From Psychrobacillus sp044762855 (lineage in GTDB: Bacteria; Bacillota; Bacilli; Bacillales_A; Planococcaceae), in contig NZ_JBIWFB010000001.1 of NCBI RefSeq assembly GCF_044762855.1, positions 124,001 through 188,000 on the forward strand: a stretch of DNA of 64,000 nt, in the 5' to 3' direction. The notes below the pieces were generated by a model, which saw only the letters and a list, made by a program, of their open reading frames with translations, searched no databases and was not told the origin of the DNA. Numbering within the stretch: position 1 is the first letter of the stretch; the number at the start of each line of letters is the position of its first letter. Made by a program: the position numbers and the translations under genes. This document shows, piece after piece, positions 17,135-26,439 of this stretch.

Positions 17135-17734
17135 ATGACCAAAAGTTTTTATTCTGCCGTTCAAAGTAGACGCTCTATTTATGGTATTAATGATGAAAAG
17201 ATTATTTCAGATGAAAGAATAGAAGATATAGTAAATTTAGTCGTAAAGCATACACCTACTGCATTCAATTCGCAAACAGGTCGAGTTGTTGTGCTATTAG
17301 GTGAACAACATAAAAAGTTTTGGAAACTAGCATTTGAATCAACGAAACAAGGACTGGCAGAAGAAAAGATAGATTCTACTAAAAAACGCTTTGAAAGCTT
17401 TGCTAGTGGATATGGAACAGTACTGTTTTTTGAAGATTATTCTGTTGTAGAATCATTCCAAGAAAAATTTTCAAGCGTAGAGCATTATTTTCCTGTTTGG
17501 TCTCATCAAGCATCAGGTATGTTGCAGTATATCGTTTGGACGGCATTGGAACAAGAAGGACTTGGAGCAAGTTTGCAACACTTCTATCCGGAATTTTCAA
17601 AAGAAGTGAAAGAATCTTGGGGTATTCAAGAAAAATGGGAACTTATTGCTCAGTTGCCATTTGGCAATCCTATTTCGCCACCGAAAGAAAAACTGATAGA
17701 ACCAGTGGAACAGCGCGTTGTTATTGTAAAGTAA
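17135..17734 (+). CDS. Nitroreductase-family flavoprotein
   Basis: 199 aa NAD(P)H-dependent FMN oxidoreductase fold (AVQSRRSIYGI near the N-terminus, TPTAFNSQTGRVVVL, GMLQYIVWTALEQEGLGASLQH, PFGNP). The closest type in memory is the YwrO/YdgI-like putative nitroreductase group. Start at 17135 after GAAAGGGG. It lies between the acetyltransferases and a flavin reductase, so a redox step in the same pathway or FMNH2 supply is possible. It is not part of the B. subtilis ytmI operon as I know it. Confidence 0.8.
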   Translation: MTKSFYSAVQSRRSIYGINDEKIISDERIEDIVNLVVKHTPTAFNSQTGRVVVLLGEQHKKFWKLAFESTKQGLAEEKIDSTKKRFESFASGYGTVLFFEDYSVVESFQEKFSSVEHYFPVWSHQASGMLQYIVWTALEQEGLGASLQHFYPEFSKEVKESWGIQEKWELIAQLPFGNPISPPKEKLIEPVEQRVVIVK

Positions 17735-17756
17735 ACAAGAATGGGAGTGTACTTTT

Positions 17757-18266
17757 ATGGTAAGTGTAAATGTAAATGCAAGTACTGCACAAGATGAATT
17801 CAAAAAGGCGTTAGGAAATTATCCAACGGGTGTAACGGTTGTAACAACCTTTGATGATGCAAATAATCCAATAGGGTTAACGGTCAATTCGTTCGCTTCT
17901 GTTTCGTTAGATCCTTTACTCATATTATGGTCTATTGATAAAAAGTCAGGTTCCTGTCCTGCCTTTATAGAGGCAGAAAAATTTGCGGTGAATATTTTGG
18001 CGGATGACCAAGCGGATATTTGTACTTTATTTGCTTCTAAAGTGGAGGATCGTTTTAGTCAATGTAAATGGGAAGAGTCGGAAAGAAACTTACCTGTGTT
18101 GTCTGGTTCTCTTGCCCAATTGGAATGCAAAACTGCCAATCAAATTGATGCTGGAGACCATATCATTTTCATTGGAGAAGTAATCCACATTCATAATGAA
18201 GATAAAAATCCGCTACTTTATCATAGAAGAAATTTTGGTCCAATACCTGAAGAATTTTATAATTAA
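17757..18266 (+). CDS. Flavin reductase-like domain protein (FMN reductase component)
   Basis: 169 aa, DIM6/NTAB flavin-reductase domain: YPTGVTVVT, NPIGLTVNSFASVSLDPLL and the later DHIIFIGEV motif. Proteins of this kind supply reduced FMN to luciferase-like monooxygenases; two such oxygenases (CmoJ and CmoO types) are encoded upstream in the same run. The last gene of the operon; no clear terminator hairpin is visible before the chemoreceptor gene. Confidence 0.85.
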   Translation: MVSVNVNASTAQDEFKKALGNYPTGVTVVTTFDDANNPIGLTVNSFASVSLDPLLILWSIDKKSGSCPAFIEAEKFAVNILADDQADICTLFASKVEDRFSQCKWEESERNLPVLSGSLAQLECKTANQIDAGDHIIFIGEVIHIHNEDKNPLLYHRRNFGPIPEEFYN

Positions 18267-18347
18267 TTATTGTTTGAATTCAAGGTGTGTACTATTTTTC
18301 TCTGTTATACTTTAGAATGAAAATTTCTAATAGTAAGGGAGAAAAAT

Positions 18348-20033
18348 ATGCGAATTAAGACAAGGCTGATGTTGGTTACATCCATTCTAGTCATATCTAT
18401 CATTGTTGTTGGTGGATTTGCAACATGGAGTTTATCTCATACAGTAGCCAAAAATAATGAATTAAATACGCTCATGGAAATGCAAAAAATAGCGAAACAA
18501 ATACAGTACCGCCTTGCAGGTCTTTCCAATGATGAGCGTGCGCTGCTTTTAACGGGCGACGATACGTATGCCAAGCAAATGGAAGAAAAGTCTAAAAATA
18601 TTCAAGAACAATTCGATAAAATCATCGCTATATCGAATACATCTTCCACTAAGAAAACGATAGAGACTATTAAATCGGATTACGAGCAGTTTTGGGCACA
18701 AAGCCAACTGGTCATTCAAAACAATGCGATAAATCGAAAGAAGTCAGAAGAAATTCATTTTGGGGAAGAACGAAGAATTCGAAAAGAAGTGTTAGATCCA
18801 TCGTTTGAAGCATTCATCGAACAGCTAGATAGTAAAACAGCTGAAGTAGGGGCAAGTTTGGAATCTCAATCTACGATAAGTCAAGTGGTTTTGATCGGTA
18901 TTTCTCTGGTAGCAGTAGTAATTGGCATCGTTTTGAGTGTAATACTACTAAAAGCCATATTAGTACCTTTGCATCAATTAAAGGAGCAAATGAATGATAT
19001 TGCTAGTGGAGATGGGGATTTAACGAAAACACTTTACGTAAAAAACAAAGATGAGCTTGGAGAAGTAGCAACTTCTTTTAATCAGTTTCTTACTTCTCTA
19101 AAAGAAATGATCCAGCAAATTAGTTTTTCCTCTGCGCAGGCAGCTTCTTCAGCAGAAGAATTTTCAGCTAGCGCAGATGAGTCGAAACGAACATCCAATC
19201 AAATTGCAGGAAATGTCCAAAATGTTTCGATAAGCATGGGCGATCAAACAAAGATGTTGAACGAAAGCTCCATTGCTGTTGAGCAATCTTTGCATATGCT
19301 ACAAAGTATGACGCTTCGAACGGCAGAAGTGTCAGAAGAAACAAATGAAGTAAGCATACAAGCTGATAGCGGGGAAAAATCAGTGCAAGAAATCGTGACC
19401 TCGATGGAAGTCATTCATCAATCTGTAAGTGCAACTGACAAAAATATTAACTCATTGGCTGATGATGCTATTAAGATTGGGGAAATTACAACACTCATTA
19501 ATGATATTTCCGGTCAAACGAATTTACTCGCTTTAAATGCCGCAATTGAAGCAGCTAGAGCAGGGGAGCATGGCAAAGGATTTGCTGTTGTAGCAGAGGA
19601 AGTACGTAAATTAGCAGAACAATCAAGCGAGTCAGCCAAGCAAATTCAAGCATTGATCACTCGAATCCAAGGAACTACGAATGATACTGTTCACACAATC
19701 GAACTAGTAAAAACAAATGTAGACAATGGAATCCAATTAACATCTGTTACCTCTGTTCAATTTCATGAAATTATTCGATCTATTTCACAAGTTTCTGGAA
19801 AAGTACAAGAAATTGCAGCGGCAACCGAGCGACTGACAACGGACTTTACGATGGTTGCGCAAAAATATGGAGAAGTTTCAGGACTATTCAAGGAGAACGC
19901 TGAAAGTACACATGAAATAGCCGCAGCTACAGAGGAGCAGTTAGCGTCGATGGAAGAAATTCAAATGGCTGCTAATTCTTTAACAACTGTATCAGATGCA
20001 TTAAATGAAATGGTGCGACAATTTAAAATGTGA
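18348..20033 (+). CDS. Membrane methyl-accepting chemotaxis protein
   Basis: 561 aa chemoreceptor. TM1 lies at about residues 7-29, a four-helix-type extracytoplasmic domain at 30-175, TM2 at about 178-202 and HAMP at about 203-257. A long coiled-coil signalling domain contains the conserved hairpin tip (NLLALNAAIEAARAGEHGKG, about 393-412). Ligand unknown. RBS AAGGGAG. A TTATACT -10-like sequence precedes the gene; no sigmaD-type promoter was evident. Confidence 0.92.
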   Translation: MRIKTRLMLVTSILVISIIVVGGFATWSLSHTVAKNNELNTLMEMQKIAKQIQYRLAGLSNDERALLLTGDDTYAKQMEEKSKNIQEQFDKIIAISNTSSTKKTIETIKSDYEQFWAQSQLVIQNNAINRKKSEEIHFGEERRIRKEVLDPSFEAFIEQLDSKTAEVGASLESQSTISQVVLIGISLVAVVIGIVLSVILLKAILVPLHQLKEQMNDIASGDGDLTKTLYVKNKDELGEVATSFNQFLTSLKEMIQQISFSSAQAASSAEEFSASADESKRTSNQIAGNVQNVSISMGDQTKMLNESSIAVEQSLHMLQSMTLRTAEVSEETNEVSIQADSGEKSVQEIVTSMEVIHQSVSATDKNINSLADDAIKIGEITTLINDISGQTNLLALNAAIEAARAGEHGKGFAVVAEEVRKLAEQSSESAKQIQALITRIQGTTNDTVHTIELVKTNVDNGIQLTSVTSVQFHEIIRSISQVSGKVQEIAAATERLTTDFTMVAQKYGEVSGLFKENAESTHEIAAATEEQLASMEEIQMAANSLTTVSDALNEMVRQFKM

Positions 20034-20040
20034 CGATTGA

Positions 20041-20079
20041 AAACTTCCCGCTAATTGAGCAAATAGGCGGGAAGTTTTT
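20041..20079. terminator. Terminator between convergent genes
   Basis: 11-bp stem AAACTTCCCGC/GCGGGAAGTTT followed by a T run on the plus strand. It also sits just past the stop of the minus-strand collagen-like gene and could serve both. Confidence 0.85.
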
Positions 20080-20088
20080 ATATAAAAG

Positions 20089-20700
20089 TTATACGTTAGT
20101 AGAAATCTTTTTGATAGTAATTGCCGCGTTGACACATGTTTGTGTGCCTCCTGCATTTAATAATAAGTCGAGATGGCTAGACATGGATGTATGATTTCTA
20201 AGGGTTAGCTGTGTATTATCCTCTAAACGAAGAATTTGGATACCGATATTCGGTGCATTACCGTACTCCGCACCAAAGGTCGTATTAGTTACTTCTATAC
20301 CGTTAGCAAATAGGGTTAATTGATTTGAGTGTTTGCCTGTAACGTGATAGATGATTTCGTATATCCCGCTATGTTTAATCGTAATTTTAGACTCTCCAGA
20401 AGTATGTGAAATTCCTGGGGTTAAAATGCCGTTTGAATCGAAGGAAATATCCTCTTCCTGATGAATACGTTGTTCACCAATGTTATAAATGTATGCAAAT
20501 TCAGCAATTCCGCCTGGTGAACCTTGTGCCCCTGTTTTTCCAGTAGGACCCTCTAATCCCATAAATCCTCTAGGACCTCTTTCCCCACGCTCTCCTGGTG
20601 GACCTTGAACCCCCGGAGGACCTTCAGGACCCATTGGACCTCTTCTGCCTCTATTGGTATGAACTCTGCCACATTTACTACATGGCTGACTATTATCCAA
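20089..20700 (-). CDS. Collagen-like protein with BclA-type C-terminal domain
   Basis: 203 aa. A Cys-containing N-terminus (CSKCGR) is followed by about 15 Gly-X-Y triplets (residues 19-64), then a 135-residue beta-rich domain like the C-terminal trimer domain of BclA or C1q/TNF-like proteins. Such proteins form stalked trimers on the exosporium or spore coat. There is no signal peptide, which fits spore-surface assembly inside the mother cell. Upstream GGAGGTGAAATTA holds the ribosome site. A sporulation promoter was not identified. Confidence 0.82.
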   Translation of the reverse strand: MDNSQPCSKCGRVHTNRGRRGPMGPEGPPGVQGPPGERGERGPRGFMGLEGPTGKTGAQGSPGGIAEFAYIYNIGEQRIHQEEDISFDSNGILTPGISHTSGESKITIKHSGIYEIIYHVTGKHSNQLTLFANGIEVTNTTFGAEYGNAPNIGIQILRLEDNTQLTLRNHTSMSSHLDLLLNAGGTQTCVNAAITIKKISTNV

Positions 20701-20780
20701 TTAATTTCACCTCCCCTATTGATTAACCTATTCATTAAAGGAGAGAGGAATTGGACTTTTGTCAGTAGTTCTTGGGTATG

Positions 20781-22445
20781 TTACATTTCCTCGGGTGCTT
20801 TTATACCAAGCAGTCTAAGAGATTCTTCTAAAACTATAGCAACTGATTGAACGAGTGCAAGACGATACGGCAAATGATTGGAATCCTTCATGATTTGTAT
20901 ATTTCCGTAAAATGAATTAAAGGTTTGCGCCAAATGCACGGCATATTTCGCTAGTAACGATGGATCATATTCCGCTGCAGCACGCTTAATAACAGATGGG
21001 AACTGCTGGAGTGATTTCATGACTTCCCACTCATAATCATTTACTTCAGTAACCTCAAAAGTGTTTTGTGCAGGTGCTTTTCGTAATATGGAACATGCTC
21101 TTGCATAGGTGTATTGTACATAAGGACCGGTTTCACCTTCTGTTTGAAGCATTTTCTTTAAGTCAAATTCGATGTCATGCTTTCGGTGTTGTTTTAAATC
21201 ACTAAAAATGACAGCGCCGACACCTACTGTTTTTGCCACTTCTTTTTTATTAACCAATCGAGGATTTTTTTCTTCGATTGTTTTTTCGGCTAGTAGAATT
21301 GCTTCAGTTAATACTTCTTCCAGTAAAATTATTTTCCCTTTACGAGTCGATAACTTTTTACCATCTTTTAAGATAAGACCAAAAGGAATATGGTGTATAG
21401 TATCCGCCCATTCGTATCCCATTTTGTTTAAGACGGTTTTTAATTGGGAGAAGTGTAAGCTTTGTTCATTTCCTACAACATACAATGATTTAACAAAATC
21501 ATATGTCTGTTTACGATGAATAGCGGCTGTAATATCTCTCGTTGCATACAAGGTTGCACCATCGGATTTTTTAATAAGGCAAGGTGGTAAATGTTCCCCA
21601 ATTTCGACTACTAATGCACCATCAGATTCGATTAATAACTTCTTTTGTTGGAGTTCTTCTACAATCGGTTCCATTTTGTCGTTATAATAAGCTTCTCCAC
21701 GGTATGAATCAAAGGAAACTCCAAGTAAATCATAGATCTTTTGGAATTCTTTTAGTGACTCCGTTCGAAACCATTTCCAAAGTGCCAATGCTTCTGTATC
21801 TCCATCTTCTAACGATTTAAAAGCCGCTCTTCCTTGGTCATTTAAAGAGTCGTCTATTTTAGCTTCTTCGTGAAAGCGAACATAGAGGGCTAATAGCGTT
21901 TGGATAGGAGCCTCTTGTACTTCTTTTTCATTTCCCCATAGACGATAAGCTACTAATAACTTTCCAAATTGAGTGCCCCAGTCGCCAAGATGATTAATCC
22001 TAACAGGTTGATAGCCACTTTTTTCATGTAATAAAGCGATAGAATTTCCAATGACCGTAGATCTTAAATGTCCCATCGAAAACGGCTTTGCAATATTAGG
22101 TGAGGACATATCGATAGAAACAACGCCTCCAGCACCCACATCGGAAGAACCATATTGTTTTCCTTGGTTATGAATGTTCGTCAAAATGGAATGGGCAAAT
22201 GTCGATCTTTTCATAAAAATATTAACGTATCCATTTACTGCCTCCGCTTTTTCAATACTTTCATCTTGGATAATTACAGCAAGTTCTTGCGCAATAAGGA
22301 TAGGAGACTTGCGAAGCTTTTTAGCTAACGGAAAACAGGGCAGAGCAAAGTCACCCAAGTGCGCATAAGTAGGAACTTCAATCATATTTTCAGCAATTGC
22401 CTCAGACGTAAAGCTTTGAATAATTTCCACTATCTTCTTTTTCAT
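20781..22445 (-). CDS. argS: Arginyl-tRNA synthetase
   Basis: 554 aa class I synthetase: N-terminal Add-1 domain (1-100), HIGH-type motif GHLRS at about 125-129 after SPNIAKPFSM, KMSKS-like LSTRKGK in the middle, and a DALR anticodon-binding domain at the C-terminus. It differs from the housekeeping B. subtilis ArgS in its N-terminal region, so it may be a second, amino-acid-regulated copy. A T-box leader with a likely CGC (Arg) specifier lies upstream, plus an 18-bp-arm hairpin just before the AGGAGG ribosome site. Part of this gene occurs as a decayed copy at 35468-35736. Confidence 0.93.
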   Translation of the reverse strand: MKKKIVEIIQSFTSEAIAENMIEVPTYAHLGDFALPCFPLAKKLRKSPILIAQELAVIIQDESIEKAEAVNGYVNIFMKRSTFAHSILTNIHNQGKQYGSSDVGAGGVVSIDMSSPNIAKPFSMGHLRSTVIGNSIALLHEKSGYQPVRINHLGDWGTQFGKLLVAYRLWGNEKEVQEAPIQTLLALYVRFHEEAKIDDSLNDQGRAAFKSLEDGDTEALALWKWFRTESLKEFQKIYDLLGVSFDSYRGEAYYNDKMEPIVEELQQKKLLIESDGALVVEIGEHLPPCLIKKSDGATLYATRDITAAIHRKQTYDFVKSLYVVGNEQSLHFSQLKTVLNKMGYEWADTIHHIPFGLILKDGKKLSTRKGKIILLEEVLTEAILLAEKTIEEKNPRLVNKKEVAKTVGVGAVIFSDLKQHRKHDIEFDLKKMLQTEGETGPYVQYTYARACSILRKAPAQNTFEVTEVNDYEWEVMKSLQQFPSVIKRAAAEYDPSLLAKYAVHLAQTFNSFYGNIQIMKDSNHLPYRLALVQSVAIVLEESLRLLGIKAPEEM

Positions 22446-22458
22446 TTGAACTCCTCCT

Positions 22459-22495
22459 AAAAGTATTACGGGTGCCAGGCACCCGTAATACTTTT
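22459..22495 (-). repeat. Perfect 37-nt palindrome at the argS ribosome binding site
   Basis: Two 18-nt arms (AAAAGTATTACGGGTGCC and its complement) around a single base. On the mRNA this hairpin ends right at AGGAGG of argS. Its centre GGTGCC-N-GGCACC is a dispersed motif also seen at 26473, 35441 and, degenerate, at 24396 and 36231. Confidence 0.85.
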
Positions 22496-22524
22496 GTAAT
22501 AATTACAGATTACTGGAACAACAA

Positions 22525-22745
22525 AAAAAGCTTTCGTCTCATTAAAAAATGAGACGAAAGCTTTACTTCCGCGGTACCACTCAATTTGCCTATTTTGGCC
22601 ACTTTCTCCATAACGGTGAGTCTCCGGCTTTTTTTAAAAGCATCTCCAAAGTGCGGTTCACAACTCTTCTTAACTAGGCTTACACCGTCCCTAGCTCGCT
22701 TAATAATTCGATGTTGCTACTCTCTTTTTCTAAGATATTGTAATT
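22525..22745 (-). promoter_or_regulatory. T-box leader of argS, probable Arg (CGC) specifier
   Basis: Read on the minus strand: a Stem I beginning with AGAGAGTAGCAAC, a GGGACGGTGTAAGCC apical region, a specifier loop with GTGAACCGCACTTTGG (CGC at 22655-22653, followed by A), the T-box TGGTACCGCGG (22569-22579), and a strong terminator stem AAAGCTTTCGTCTCATT with T7 at 22525-22562. Uncharged tRNA-Arg should stabilise the antiterminator and raise argS expression. Confidence 0.88.
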
Positions 22746-22858
22746 TAAATTACCAAATGGAAGAAGAAAAGTCAAATTGTTTTGAAAAAAGTCCTTAGGG
22801 TATAAATCCATGTAGGAGTGAAAAGCTAACGATGACATAACTAGAAAAGAGGGAGTTT

Positions 22859-23716
22859 ATGGATTCTAATATTTCCTACGGAGATGATTATAAATTTATA
22901 CCAGCCACATCAATTGCGAGTGGAACAGGAATGGAAGTTTTACCAGGTATATATTATCATACTATACAAATTGTCAACATTTGCTTAGTTGGAGAACCTG
23001 GATCAAATGAGTTTGTATTAATTGACGCTGGGATGCCACACTCAGCTGACAAAATTACCTCTGTTATAGAGGAACGTTTTGGTGCAGATAGTCGGCCACG
23101 CGCTATTATTTTGACGCATGGTCATTTTGATCATGTAGGTGGCATTGTAGAATTAGTGAATAAATGGAAAGTTCCCGTATATGCTCATTCTTTGGAAATC
23201 CCATTTTTAACTGGAACAGAAAGCTATCCTGATCCCGATACTAGTGTAGAAGGTGGAATGATTTCTAAAATGTCTGCTATGTTCCCAACAGATCCGATAA
23301 ATTTAGCCGGTAACGTAAAAGAATTGCCTTCCGATGGAACAATACCTCATATGCCTGGTTTTAGATGGATACACACACCTGGTCATTCCCCAGGGCATGT
23401 CTCTTTATTCAGGGACAAAGACGGAGCATTAATCGCAGGGGATGCATTTGTTACTGTTAAACAAGAATATTTGTATAAGGTTTTAACACAGGAACAGGAG
23501 ATAAGTGGACCACCGAGATACCTTACTACCGATTGGGTAGCGGCGAAAGAATCGGTAAAAAAATTAGCGGAATTAAACCCGAAAGTTGCGGTTACAGGTC
23601 ATGGATTACCAATGTCAGGTGATTTGTTAACAAGTAGTCTAAATGTACTTGTGAAAGATTTTGAACAGATAGCTATACCTGGCTATGGAAAATACGTGGA
23701 TAAACCTAAACAGTAA
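22859..23716 (+). CDS. MBL-fold metallohydrolase
   Basis: 285 aa metallo-beta-lactamase fold. The metal motif THGHFDHVGG (about residues 85-94), the later HTPGHSPGH, the bridging Asp in AGDAF, and a final His in VTGHG are all present. No signal peptide, so cytoplasmic. Substrate is not deducible; similar proteins are annotated as glyoxalase-II-like or lactonase-like. RBS AGAGGGAG lies close to the ATG. Confidence 0.82.
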   Translation: MDSNISYGDDYKFIPATSIASGTGMEVLPGIYYHTIQIVNICLVGEPGSNEFVLIDAGMPHSADKITSVIEERFGADSRPRAIILTHGHFDHVGGIVELVNKWKVPVYAHSLEIPFLTGTESYPDPDTSVEGGMISKMSAMFPTDPINLAGNVKELPSDGTIPHMPGFRWIHTPGHSPGHVSLFRDKDGALIAGDAFVTVKQEYLYKVLTQEQEISGPPRYLTTDWVAAKESVKKLAELNPKVAVTGHGLPMSGDLLTSSLNVLVKDFEQIAIPGYGKYVDKPKQ

Positions 23717-23767
23717 AAATGCTACTAAAGAGGATTGTTCATAACTAATTTGCCCATTATAAAAGCA

Positions 23768-23858
23768 GGATAATATTTTTATTATCCAAGCAATAAAAAT
23801 AAAAACCAGAACTATTACGAAATAACAAATTAGTGTTTCGAAGGATAGTTCGGTTTTT
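23768..23858. terminator. Hairpins between convergent genes (bidirectional terminator)
   Basis: GGATAATA-TTTT-TATTATCC (23768-23787) is followed by a long imperfect stem pairing AAACCAGAACTATTA with GGATAGTTCGGTTT (23802-23857), flanked by A and T runs on both sides. It can stop transcripts from the MBL gene and from the minus-strand gene at 23876. Confidence 0.75.
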
Positions 23859-23875
23859 TTATTTATTTTACTTCT

Positions 23876-24325
23876 TTATACCCGTTGAAGAACTTGTATA
23901 CTCACTACTTTTTTGGTAGAGTCATTGTTCATAACAGGATATTCTTCCATAATCCAGTTAATGGATAGTAATTGCTGTAAGGCAGGGAAATTCTGAGATT
24001 CTATTGCTAGATGGTGGATTCCCGTATCGGATATTTCATAATCTTGTCCAGCAATTTTATTGAATTTCATTTTTAAAAGGTTTTTTAATCCATTCATTGT
24101 GAGAAACTTTACGTTATATCCATCTGCTAACACAGATTTAAAACCATTTTTATCTTGCTCAAATAACTTGATAAGCTCATTAAAATCAAATTTTGGTTTT
24201 AAATTCTCCCAATCACTGCTATCTTTTCTCTCCAGTCGGTCCAATATTTCTTCATTCGAAATACCATTACTACGTAGTACTTCAATCATGTAAGCATCCA
24301 TCATTGATATTTTATTACTCTCCAT
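23876..24325 (-). CDS. Hypothetical protein
   Basis: 149 aa, soluble, mixed alpha/beta, charged. Residues 1-40 are helical (IEVLRSNGISNEEILDRLE), and the rest alternates short strands and helices, ending VVSIQVLQRV. No motif or family recognised. A GGGGGT-type ribosome site lies just upstream on the minus strand. Flanked by convergent and divergent single genes, so no context for function. Confidence 0.65.
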   Translation of the reverse strand: MESNKISMMDAYMIEVLRSNGISNEEILDRLERKDSSDWENLKPKFDFNELIKLFEQDKNGFKSVLADGYNVKFLTMNGLKNLLKMKFNKIAGQDYEISDTGIHHLAIESQNFPALQQLLSINWIMEEYPVMNNDSTKKVVSIQVLQRV

Positions 24326-24494
24326 TTCTAAACCCCCATTATAATAACAAGATCCTTATCTAATTATAACAGAATGCCAACATGCGAATTGAGTGGATGA
24401 CTGGCACCTAAGAAAAAGTTTCTTATTATTCAAACAAAAGATACAATATGAGTACATATCAACTATTAAAAACTCCAAAGAAAGGGGCATGAAG

Positions 24495-25337
24495 ATGACA
24501 TTTTCCATTGTTGGTTTCGATCCACAAGCAAATGAATTAGGGGTAGCGGTGGCGTCTAAATTTTTATGTGTTGGAGCAGTAGTACCGTATGCGAAAGTAG
24601 GAGTTGGGGCAATTGCGACACAATCATGGGCTAATTTGGAATATGGGAAGCACGGTTTGGACATGATAGAAAAAGGATTTACACCGGAACAAGCGATAAA
24701 AGAGCTTACTAGAAACGATAATAGGTCTACTTATAGGCAAGTTGGAATTGTTGATGCCAAGGGAAGAAGTGCAACATTCACTGGTGAGGATTGCTATAAC
24801 TGGGCTGGCGGTTTAGCAGGGGAGAACTTTGCTATACAAGGAAATATATTAGTAGATCAACGTACAGTAGAGGCGATGAAAGCTGTATTTATACAAATGG
24901 ATGGATCCTTAGCTGAACGCTTGTTAGCAGCTTTACAAGCTGGAGAAAGTGCAGGTGGTGATAGAAGAGGAAAACAATCTGCAGCTTTATTAGTCGTAAA
25001 GGAGAATGGCAGTTATGGCGGTTATAATGATCGCTACATTGATCTTCGTGTGGATGATCACAAAGAACCAGTACATGAATTAGCTAGATTGTTGAAACTG
25101 CACAGACTTTATTTTGAACCGGCGATGCCATCGGATATTGTGCCGATTGAAGGGGAATTGGAAAAAGAAATTCAAATTATCTTATATGAAAATGGTTATT
25201 TAGATAGAGGGTTAACAGAACAGGATGATTTGCTAGATGCCGTGCAGTCGTATCATTTAATAGAAAATTTTGATGAGCGGATACAAGAAAGAGGATTTAT
25301 TGATTTAAAGGTGCTAGAGTATATGCGGATAAAATAG
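24495..25337 (+). CDS. DUF1028 Ntn-hydrolase-like protein
   Basis: 280 aa. Residues 1-205 are a DUF1028 domain (TFSIVGFDP start, ATQSWAN, GNILVDQRTV, LLAALQAGESAGGDRRGKQS), a family placed in the Ntn-hydrolase superfamily with unknown substrate. The C-terminal 70 residues resemble the small peptidoglycan-binding-like domain often attached to it. ATG 24495 fits AAAGGGG at 8 nt; the ATG at 24489 is too close. A degenerate copy lies at 35737-36050. Confidence 0.85.
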   Translation: MTFSIVGFDPQANELGVAVASKFLCVGAVVPYAKVGVGAIATQSWANLEYGKHGLDMIEKGFTPEQAIKELTRNDNRSTYRQVGIVDAKGRSATFTGEDCYNWAGGLAGENFAIQGNILVDQRTVEAMKAVFIQMDGSLAERLLAALQAGESAGGDRRGKQSAALLVVKENGSYGGYNDRYIDLRVDDHKEPVHELARLLKLHRLYFEPAMPSDIVPIEGELEKEIQIILYENGYLDRGLTEQDDLLDAVQSYHLIENFDERIQERGFIDLKVLEYMRIK

Positions 25338-25402
25338 AAGATTTTGTTGGGAAGAGATATGTTTAATAAATTTAGTGAGTCATTTATACTGTATTTATGT
25401 TG

Positions 25403-25411
25403 TGGTATACT
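25403..25411 (+). promoter_or_regulatory. Extended -10 promoter of the soluble chemoreceptor
   Basis: TGGTATACT (TG, one base, TATACT) 58 nt before the start codon; a weak TTTATA sits at the -35 position. Confidence 0.45.
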
Positions 25412-25468
25412 TAAAAAGTACTGTTCTTACTAAATATGGGCCAAAAAAATTTCCGGGATGTGTAAACG

Positions 25469-26425
25469 ATGTTAATCTCTTTCAAACCGAAAAAAGAAGA
25501 TATTGAACAATTCAAGCAAAAAATAGATGATTTAAATTCAAAATTAGATAAGAAAGAAAATGAATTCCAGATTTTCTTGAATGAATTGCATAAAGAGTTA
25601 GTTTCTACAATCGACCAACATGACCATGTTAACAGTCAGCATGCTATTTTAGGGGAAATGGTTGGGCAAATCTTAACGGAATTTAATCGAGTGGAAGATA
25701 GCACAGTTAAATCGAATGAAATATCGGATAGTGCGCTAGTAAAGGGAAATTCTTTAATTTCTTCATCCGACGAAATGGTCACTTTATCACTTGAAAGTAA
25801 GCAAGCAGTAAATTCAGTAGAAAAATTAATCGACAAATTAGGGGATCAATCTAGAAAAACTTCTTCTAGTATGAATCAACTAGGTGAACGCTCTAAGCAA
25901 ATTCAAGAAATCGTTAAAGTGATTAGTGACATTTCAAGTCAAACAAATCTCCTCGCTTTAAACGCATCCATTGAAGCCGCAAGAGCAGGTGAGCATGGAA
26001 AAGGATTTTCAGTTGTGGCGGAGGAAGTACGAAAACTTGCAGAAACAACAAATACTAGTACGGCTGATATAGCAGATCTTACAAAGAAAATTCAAGATGA
26101 AATTACAAAAGCAGTGGAAGACAATCAAAATAATATCGGATTGGTAAATGAAGGAATTCAAAAAAGCGCCGATACGTCTGAACAAATTAACTCTTTACTA
26201 CAAATCATTACAAATGTACAAGAGGAAGTAAAAGAATTACTTAACTCTATTAAAAATCAAAAAGTTTCTAATGAAGATGTTATAAATAAGTTTCATATTA
26301 CAACTGTTTTATTCGATCAAACGAAAGAAGTGTTAATGAATCATATAGATGAATCAGAAGTTGTGACTGTCAAACTATTAGATGCAGTAGATAAAGTAAA
26401 AAACTTCACTTCTACAGAAGTGTAA
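25469..26425 (+). CDS. Soluble methyl-accepting chemotaxis-type protein
   Basis: 318 aa with no membrane segment. Residues 1-60 are a coiled coil, then a poorly conserved helical part; residues about 120-300 are the MCP signalling domain with the conserved tip (NLLALNASIEAARAGEHGKG). Cytoplasmic receptors of this size (YfmS-like) signal through CheA/CheW. Input signal unknown. No strong ribosome site is visible before ATG 25469. Its last 50 codons recur in the decayed segment at 36051-36230. Confidence 0.85.
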   Translation: MLISFKPKKEDIEQFKQKIDDLNSKLDKKENEFQIFLNELHKELVSTIDQHDHVNSQHAILGEMVGQILTEFNRVEDSTVKSNEISDSALVKGNSLISSSDEMVTLSLESKQAVNSVEKLIDKLGDQSRKTSSSMNQLGERSKQIQEIVKVISDISSQTNLLALNASIEAARAGEHGKGFSVVAEEVRKLAETTNTSTADIADLTKKIQDEITKAVEDNQNNIGLVNEGIQKSADTSEQINSLLQIITNVQEEVKELLNSIKNQKVSNEDVINKFHITTVLFDQTKEVLMNHIDESEVVTVKLLDAVDKVKNFTSTEV

Positions 26426-26439
26426 GCAACATACATTTA

